The notes under the pieces are model-generated. The model was given only the letters and a program-made list of their open reading frames with translations, was not told the origin of the DNA and searched no databases. A stretch of DNA of 64,000 bases, taken from contig CM054060.1 of assembly GCA_028641055.1 (NCBI GenBank), forward strand, positions 56,446,292-56,510,291, given 5' to 3'. Source of the stretch: Alopecurus myosuroides. Taxonomy: Eukaryota; Streptophyta; Magnoliopsida; Poales; Poaceae. Numbering within the stretch: position 1 is the first letter of the stretch; each line of letters starts with the position of its first letter. Shown here in pieces: positions 56,201 to 64,000 of the stretch. Position numbers and translations under genes: made by a program.

Positions 56201-56988
56201 AGGATGATCACTCTTGCTGTGATCCTTTTGATTCCAAAGAAAGCCTATGGCTATTGGAGTTGATTTCCTAGCCACCCTGAGGTGGAACAGATTCCTCAGG
56301 ATCCAAAGAAACAGAACTTGGGTTAAAGGTCAGCATCCTGTACTGATGGCATGAGCATCACCTGGTTATGAATCCACATGACTCAACTCACCGCAATTCA
56401 GCACATTCCGGGACCTTCGGTTCAAGTCCAAGATTGAAAACCAAAACAAAGGAGTAACTACTCTCTTAGTGTCTTGAGGAACACTAGGAATAGCAATCAC
56501 GGAGTATCTTTCCAAGAGGACAAACTTAGCTCCGGAAGTACTTGAGAAGAGGATAACGGATACATTCGAGATGAAAGCAGATCTCGAGGTTCAGGATTTA
56601 GAACTTTGAAACATGTGAAGAATGTGGAATCCATACAACTTTGAGAGATTATGAATGGAAGGAAATCTCCCAGTTTGAGAGAAACAACGGAGTAAGAAAC
56701 ACACACGACTCTAGAAACTTTAACACTAGGTCAACTTGGGTGAAAACGTCATTGCCAAAGAAGGCACCTGAGTTTTGAATGACTAGGAGAGATAGCAAAA
56801 CCCTTTTTCAAATCAAAACAGGTAAGATGACCCAGAGTTAGAGCGATACCATATAAGGAGTAAAAAGAATCCTAAGAAGGTTTTTCGCAATCCATTTGAG
56901 TTTCCAAATAGTTTTCATAAACTCTAGACTCAACATCGACCAAGCAGTAAGGTTTTCCTACAGGCAGTCCTGCTCTGATACCATGACT
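53210..56988 (-). other. Interior of element B, non-coding or heavily decayed
   Basis: Only short frames are present and none shows gag, protease, polymerase or integrase motifs. AATCTCGTCCCGAGATT, a perfect 17-base inverted repeat around a central C, lies just inside the left LTR. Confidence 0.65.
56972..56983 (-). other. Primer binding site of element B
   Basis: The minus strand reads TGGTATCAGAGC, five bases inside the right LTR. Confidence 0.85.
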
Positions 56989-59900
56989 TGTCACGACCCC
57001 GGACCCAGAGATATACATACTGTTATGTGCTCCTAGCCATGGACTCACAAGGGCTTCAGGGTTACCAGCCCCGACCGCAACAAACAACGGCAGGTAGACC
57101 GGATTCATCGGCACGTAGTCCGGATCCCCAGTCTACTACTCCTTGTACCCATGCTAGTCATAACCAACTATGCATATCAAAGCGTCCACGAATCGAATGA
57201 AACTGAAGGAAACGGGACCAAAGCTATACAGAGATGCTATGTGTCCAGAAAGTGCAACAACAATCGAGGGTTACTGGGGTTACCTCGCCCCAGGCCGATC
57301 ACATCGACAGGCGGGCTCGGACATGGATCATCGGCTCCACAACCCCTCGACTGCGACAACTATGCAGGCATAGCCAAAACTGTATAACAATGAGCTCGGA
57401 ACCAACAACCGATCAAAGCAACACTCTAGACAAAGAAACTTTATTAACAGGTGATACTAGAGCATAGCTTACAAGCAGAGGTCACACGACCCAACATTAC
57501 ATCAGACAACGGAAGGCAAATTATGTTGCTAATCAACAAGAACCAAAAAGGCCTAAGAGGCCGCAACATAAGGCGACGTCCCAGCCCATAGATTCCAGGC
57601 TGCTACCTGGGAACCCCAAACTACTCGTCGATGTCCACGTTGAATCACCACCGATGTGAGATCTTCTCCTAAACCAAAATTAAGCAAACCTGAGTACGGG
57701 AGGTACTCAACAAGACTTAGTTAACCTATTATATATCTGCTATTTCGAAAAGGGTTTCATGAAGGCTGATTTGCATAAAGCAATCTTTGTTTTGCAAGTT
57801 GAGGGAGGAATAGCACGTCTCATGGAGTATTTTGAAAACAGATGAGAAAGCTACTCAACTACTGAAATCATCATCTTTTAATCCACCAAAACATTTCAGC
57901 ACCTCGTGCTTCAAAGATCACCTCCTCCAGTTGTTCCACACTATCTCATGCTACAAGGTAACCCCTCTCGGCATCTCCGAGGAGGCATCCTTCATTCGTT
58001 ATCAACAAGTTTTAATCATTCCGTTTAAGTTGTCTATGATCACAGAATCCGTCACCAAGTTGTCTTTAACCGCAGACACGACTTTTCGAAAAGATTTAAC
58101 CCTGCAGGGGTGTACAACTTTACCCACACGTACCAACCGACTCTTAGTGCCACCGGGTTGGCACTAGTCCGGGAAGTGCCGGCAGAGGGTGGTCGATTCC
58201 CGGCCTTTACCTTGTCGAACCATATCCATGAGTCAACCCAAATAGGGCCACCCCGTCAACAGGGAGTTGGCCACCTCCTGACGGCACCTGTTCTGTGAGT
58301 CGGGAACAAGATCCGTGTACGTCCATCACTTGTCCCGGTCACGACCTAGTTTTCTCCAAAACATTTTCCGACTCACACGCAGATGGAAAGCTCAAACTAC
58401 GTGGCTCATGGATAAGGTTAAACAAGTTAGTCAGCCGGGCGGGGTTCATCGGCCCACGTGTGGCTGTACGCTCAGTCTTGGCTCGAAGGCGAGAACTCGC
58501 TCCTAGGGGCATGAACAGGACAAAACGCCACAACCCATTGTGGCCTCACATCCATGCCGTGATTAGTCAAGTTATCAAAGGTAATTCAAACCATAAACAC
58601 CTGACATAGAAGATTCACGCATTGAACAGATTCATCAACTAGGCATGGCTAAGAAAGACTCACAAGGTTTAGCGGAGCGCGCACAAACAAGCCTATAGCT
58701 GCTAGGTGCAGTGGATCAGGATAACTAGGTTATGCAGTATATAGGAGAACTCTATCTACTGACATCAAATAGTTTGGAACCGAATGCAAATTACGAGATT
58801 CAAATCACTTTGAAACCATATATGAGCAGATAAGAGGTTATGCTTGCCTTGGTTATAAGAAAACCAGATAAAGATCTTCTGGAATAAGTGCTTGACTTGT
58901 CGGTTAATATCAAGTATTCGTCATGGAACGGCTGTCCTTCTCTTCGGAGTCACGTTCTACCGAGGGGACAAACAGCGAAAAGAAGAACAATCAACCATGG
59001 CATCGATGCAATGCGCAATATGTATGCATGAGCAAGTTAATGCACTGAAATAAAGCCCTAGACATGATCAATGGGTTGCTAGGGTTCACATGTTAGTTAT
59101 GAAATTTTACTGAAATTAATCCGAAATAAGCCCCGGAGGGGGTTTCGGGCGATTATGAAGGTGAATACCATTTTAGTTGCTCAAATGGGTTTGAAAACAT
59201 CATAAAAAGGTTGCATTTGTCATTTTGAGCATTTTGGTATATAACTTTTAATTTTCTAATTTTTGTGAATAAAAACTTATTTTTCTATTTTTAAATGATT
59301 AAACAATATTAAATAAATGCCATTTTTGGACTTTCTCAAACATGTATGAAAACTACATTTTTGGATAGATCTTATTTTTCTGAGCACAACCATATTTTTA
59401 CTTTATTTTTCTGGTAAATATTTTATTAGATATTAATTATTCAACATTTATTCATTTTCTGGAATTTTGTGAAAATAGCAAAAGGACATATGACATCAGG
59501 ATGACATCATGCTTGCCTCATCCATAGAGGAACTTATCTGTTGAATTCAAATTCGAACGATTGCTTGAGGGATTCGTGCAATTGAATGGTGTACTAGCTA
59601 GAGGGCTTCACGGTGAGCCTTTAGGTGGTGGCGCCCCTATTTTTGCGTCGCCGGAACTACGTCGGCGAGGTGCTGCAGCGGCGGCCGGACAGCGGTTCAT
59701 GGTGACGAGATCGAACAGAGGGAGAGGGAGGAGATGGAGGGCACCAGCAGATAGATGAGCTCACCGCGAGCTTGCAGAGCTTGACGGGGAGGCGTGGGGC
59801 GTCCGAAAACGACGGCGGCGACCAGAAGACGGCGGCGGCCGGTGAGCTCGTCGGTGACGAAATTGGAGGGCTCCCGAGCTTGTCGGCTGCTGCGCGAGCT

Positions 59901-60541
59901 CGAGTCGAACGAGGAGAAGATGGAGGTGCCAGTGAGACTCTCGGCGGGGAGCGGGGGCTTCCGTAGCGCCGGCGAAGGGCGGCGGTTGGCGCCGGCCGGA
60001 GTTAGGGTTTGGGTCTCGCAAGGAGCAGAGGAAGGGAGGAGGAAAGGTGAGGGCATGGAGAGAGAGAGGAGTCCGAGTGCGTTCTCTGGGACCTATCCAC
60101 GCGAGGAGAGAGGCAGGGAGCAGGTGGCAATCGACGCCGGCGGTGCCTCCACGCAGCTAGTCCTACTGTCAAAGGTTGAAGACAACCTTTTTGCACAAAG
60201 CCCCCTGGAGTTTTGGGAAAACACCAAAAGATCCTGTTCTCTTTAAAAACAGGACATAAAACAAACTTTTGAGGGCCTTTTTACAAACAGAAAATTTGGC
60301 AAAAATAAGTTTTGGAAACCTTGCAAAATTTCCAACCTAACCATGTTTTTCTTTGGTGTATAATAAATATTTTTCAATGCAAAATTTTGAAACCCATTTG
60401 AAGTACTATCTGCTGGAAATTTTCTCAAACCATTTGAATTCACAAACCAAATTGTTTAAAACATGATTTGAATTTTTGATTCATGCATGTATGAGATGCC
60501 AACACCACAACCCTAATTTAGCGAAAATTGGGGATGTTACA
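56989..60541 (-). repeat. 5' LTR of element B, 3553 bp
   Basis: Near-identical to 49656-53209. Confidence 0.88.
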
Positions 60542-60546
60542 CCCCC

Positions 60547-61840
60547 GGAGTCTCTGGCCTATTTCCACAACCAGTTAACTCCGTGGCTAGATCTTTCTTC
60601 TTTGCTTTTTGGGGTTCGATGCTTTCAAAGGTTAATTATCTAACACATTGTATCACTTGACATGGGATTAGATAATCACGAGTGTTGTTATCTAACACAC
60701 AAAACCAAACTAGGGATAAATAAATGTTCTTTCAATCTCCCCATTTTTGGTGTTAGATGAAAACACTAGGATTTTCAAAATAAAGCATAGAACCAATTAT
60801 CATGTTTCAAGAATGTTGAAAGGCCCCCCTAAATGTTTGCATACTAGAGAGTTATAGTGAAATAAATAAAGCACAACATCTAGGTTATAAGTCATTCTTC
60901 AAAGAAACAACAACATGATAATAAATAGATAGGTGAGACATATCCATATGAGATGGTGGAGATCATACCTTTTTCATAGAGATTTATAATAATTCCAACA
61001 CATGCTATTTAAGGTCTCAACCATAGATAATAATTCCATATGTCTCACACGAACATAAGATAGGAAAGAAAGAAGGTTCAATACAAAGACAACACAAAGA
61101 AAATATTTCAACACAAATTTAAATGGATCACAAACTCTCAAGAAATGATAAAAGCATATGCTCGAGCCCGACCCTTGAAAATTCCGCAACCTACTAGAAA
61201 AACTTCTCCCCCTTTGGCATTGAGACACCAAAAAGGGAAGAAGAGCGATGCTACGTATCCCATAGATCAACAGGAGGCTTCACTGCCCTCGCTCTCCTCG
61301 TCCCCTTCTATGTCGTACTCGGAGTCTTGTTCATCAACATCTTCATCTTGCTTCCCTTTGTCCACATTGGAAGTGGAAGGCTGAGAGGAGATATCACCGA
61401 AAGTTTCCTAGTTTATTGTATCAAAGTTCCACTTGTTGTAGGAGATGGCTATCATTAGAGGTGTCACTGTCATCCTAACCATCTACCCTTAGGGATTTTT
61501 CCTTTCCCTACAACACTTCTATTTCCTTTAGTATCGTACCTTGATTGTGGAGGATGCGCTTGTTTTGAACATAAATATCATAGTTCTCTTTGTGCATAGC
61601 AGTTTGTGTACACAACATGGTCATATGAAACCAGTTGAGCTGTTTCACTTTGGCCTTGGTTGGAGGAGAGGGATTGTCAATGTTGGCAGAAGGGGTAGCA
61701 TTTTTTTCCTCCTAGCTCGAGGTGTAGGATCCATATCCTCATATGAAGCAAATGGAGCACAAGAGCTACTAGGAGCATCATTATGGGTGAGAATATGAAG
61801 CTTCTTTGGATTATGCTGCCCTCTTATTCCGTGGAGGTAG
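60547..61840. repeat. Right part of repeat block 2 and following repeat-derived spacer
   Basis: It continues block 2, then passes into A+T-rich DNA with phrases such as CTCCCCATTTTTGGTGTTAG and TTCTCCCCCTTTGGCATTGA, typical of Triticeae retrotransposon or CACTA interiors. No gene is recognised. Confidence 0.45.
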
Positions 61841-62524
61841 GCCGTGGCCCATCATGAGAACCGGCCCGGTAGGCCGGGTTAAGGAAGCTCGGGTCAAGGA
61901 GTCTGAGTAGCACCCGGACTTTTATTTGACTTGGAGTAGAACCCGGACTAGTTCGTATCCAACTAGGACTCTACATGTAAGCCGGCCCCTTCCACCTATA
62001 TAAGGAGGGGCAAGGCGCCCAAAGAGGGCAGAGCTCAGACAGACTAAGATAGACATAGAGAGACTCACATAGAACCTCTATGATCTAGACACAACTAGAG
62101 GATAGCCGGCACACCGGCGGCTTCCTCGTGAGCATACGGAATAAGACCTAGCCACAAACAACATGTAGGCCTTTTACCGGATGATGTTTCCCAGGGACTG
62201 AAGCTGTATAAATCGTGTCTTTCTGTTTGCTAACCCACCTCGCAATCTCCACGCGTACACCATCCCCGCATAATCATCTCCCGATGATACCGTTGATTTA
62301 TAGCATCGACATTCGCGCCCACCGTGGGGCTACGTGCGCGTGGATTAAGATTTCGATGGGTCCAAATCTTCATCAACAACGGTGACGAGTCATAATCGCA
62401 CCGATCTAGTACCAGGGGCTCCACGACATCATCGCCTCTTGGGTACAGATTTTCTCTTCAGCCGGATCAAGTCAACACAATATTTCCGGCGCCGCGTTTA
62501 TTGCTTCTAGCGATCTGTGCAGTC
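61841..62524 (+). mobile_element. Truncated Gypsy element: LTR part and primer site
   Basis: An LTR-like stretch ends ATCGACA at 62311 and is followed by TTCGCGCCCACCGTGGGGC (62312-62330), a one-base variant of the TGGCGCCCACCGTGGGGC primer site. A TATATAAGG box lies at about 61998. The start of the LTR is not defined and no second LTR is present. Confidence 0.6.
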
Positions 62525-63494
62525 AAGCTGGCCCCAGTGGGAGTAACTTCACTAGTAACATCGATGCCACGTAGGATAAAAAGCTGATGTGACAAGTATT
62601 TAATAAGGAGAGAGAATGTTGTGGTAACTTAGCTAGTTACCGTAACATCACACATTTCAACGCAATATGAGTCTACAAGCTAATAAATGCACTTTGCATG
62701 ACACCACTTTTATGTTACCACCCACCAGTGGCGGACCCACCGTAGGGGCAAGCAGGGGCGGTCGCCCCGGGTCTCCTGGCGCGGATCAAGCTACCCCTAT
62801 CATCTCCATTGCGGCATGGTCGAAACTGCCCTCTGTTTTCTGTCCGCCATGGTCGTTTTCATGTTTATGTGTGCTGTGTCTATGTCTGTTGTGTCGAAGG
62901 GGTACGAGAAAGAGAAGAAACGAACACATCTTGTGCTATGCTGCAATGGGCTTAAGTGAGAGTAAACAGGCCCATTATTAGATACAGTCACAACCCACAC
63001 ACTTGCGGCGTACGCCCAGGTCGATATACTCGCCACATCCACCAAGCGCAAAAGAGCGGACGAGAATGCACACGAAATAAGAAGGGGAGCACTCAATTTT
63101 GTTATGAAATTTGATGTTGTAGGATATTTCAGAAGCTATTGTATTTAATCAAGCTGAGGTGTTTGCCGATCTTGGTATCCAGAGGCAGAATGAAGAGTAT
63201 ACTACTCAGGAAATTAACGATTTTGATTGGTTAGACTATAGTGTCGTGAAAGATGAGGCATTGTTTCTGTTGTTTTCTTTTCAAGTATACAAGCATCGGT
63301 CAAAATTTAGACCATGATCTTTTCACTAAGGGGTTTAAAAATTTGTGCTTAAATTTCTTTTTTCCTAAATTGTTCGCCCCGGCAAACTTAAATTTCTGGG
63401 TACGCCACTGCCACCCATTGTGGAGGTAGTAACATAGTCTAGGAAAATATGTATGTTACTACTCTATGTTACTCCCCATTGTGACTAGCCTCAT
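62525..63494. mobile_element. MITE split by a hAT insertion
   Basis: The left end AAGCTGGCCCCAGTGGGAGTAAC and the right end GTTACTCCCCATTGTGACTAGCCT are imperfect inverted repeats of a MITE type common in Triticeae. Without the insertion it is about 277 bp. The duplication at its outer ends is not clear. Confidence 0.6.
62726..63410. mobile_element. hAT-type element, 685 bp
   Basis: The ends CAGTGGCGG (62726) and CGCCACTG (63403-63410) are inverted repeats. The flanks CCACCCAC (62718-62725) and CCACCCAT (63411-63418) match at seven of eight bases, the duplication length of hAT elements. No transposase is recognised, so it is non-autonomous. Confidence 0.75.
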
Positions 63495-64000
63495 ATGGAT
63501 CACGGCTTTTCCTGGAAAAAAAATCCGGTTGAAGATCTCCTATTCATCACCTGCCTGTCAATTGGTAGCACCTGATGCGTGGGTTAATCAAAGAATGAGC
63601 GGACGCCGGCCAATTGAGTGACCGGTCCATCGGTACTTCCGTGTGGCCTAGAGATCGCTTTGCCATGCAATTGAAGACTGTTACATGAGAAAAAAGATAG
63701 GGGAAGAAAAGGTAGAAAGATTCAATCCGAGTACTATTAGTACTCAAGTGAGATGCTAGCTCTTGCTGCATGGGGATTCGTGTGAATACAAGAGAAAGGA
63801 AAAGTGGTCAGCTCATGTCCTGATTGGAGAAAGTCCCAAAGGAAAAGAAACAGGGTCGCTGGTTTCATCGTGGTCTCTCTGAAAGCCGGCAACCAGCAGC
63901 AAAAGAAAAAAATATATACTTCGCGTGGAGGAGCAACGTAAAAAAAAATTCATCAAGACGCTAGCTCATGCGTATACATCTCATCCAATTCCACCGTAGA
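63495..64000. other. No recognised feature
   Basis: No gene, LTR or terminal inverted repeat is seen in the last 500 bases. Confidence 0.5.

Larger units (their letters stand above)
49656..60541 (-). mobile_element. Giant-LTR retrotransposon B, 10.9 kb
   Basis: LTRs at 49656-53209 and 56989-60541 (about 3.55 kb, about 1% different by eye) flank a 3.78 kb interior. The duplication CCCCC is at 49651-49655 and 60542-60546. The primer site lies beside the right LTR and a purine run (AAGGGGGG on the minus strand) beside the left LTR, so transcription is on the minus strand, where the LTR reads TGTAACATCCC...GTGACA. No intact retroelement frame is seen in the interior. The LTR shares a conserved core with element A, so both are probably Tekay-like relatives. 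Confidence 0.9.

Noticed and set aside
49656..60541. A 3.55 kb dispersed gene duplication with matching open frames
   Set aside because: The copies are LTRs of element B; the shared frames follow from LTR identity and match no protein family.

Overview
The window looks like nuclear DNA of a Triticeae grass (wheat, barley or Aegilops type). The evidence is a dense nest of large LTR retrotransposons, CACTA-like and Stowaway DNA elements, solo LTRs and decayed transposon-borne genes around one intact, many-exon host gene. Family names are from recognition only, since no database search was possible.

Layout. 1-6651: a minus-strand Gypsy element that keeps only gag and protease, with its left LTR cut by the window edge. 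6652-8900: repeats and a decayed member of an uncharacterised grass gene family. 8896-24325: a large CACTA-like element whose gene ends in a Ulp1-type cysteine protease. It is broken by a solo LTR (12615-14025) and by a retrotransposon with two 3.9 kb LTRs around a 479 bp interior (14536-22784). Near its right end are four 49 bp repeats that resemble chloroplast ycf68 (trnI intron). 24337-37369: one subtilisin-like protease pseudogene split by a mostly non-coding LTR element (24440-29867, duplication GTCCC) and by a Reina-type chromovirus (31582-37044, duplication CTTGG). 37370-41560: MITE-like DNA, a truncated Gypsy LTR, and a second copy of the uncharacterised family that carries an insertion ending in the chloroplast ycf4 3' end. 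41568-41905: two Stowaway-like MITEs.

42677-45926 (minus strand) is the only gene that appears functional: POLD2, the small (B) subunit of DNA polymerase delta. It has 14 exons with GT-AG junctions and a continuous 429-codon frame. Its upstream region carries site II (TGGGCY) motifs and an E2F-like site, as expected for a replication gene. 46200-64000 is again repeats: two related blocks of Triticeae-type repeat, a second giant-LTR element (49656-60541, minus orientation, duplication CCCCC), a truncated Gypsy LTR, and a MITE interrupted by a hAT element with an 8 bp duplication.

The genes do not form a pathway. The biology is insertion history: target duplications allow a relative order of events to be read. 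The least expected signals are the two plastid-like fragments, and a pair of adjacent palindromes with identical spacing that is conserved between the LTRs of the two giant-LTR elements although the palindrome centre has changed in a compensating way.
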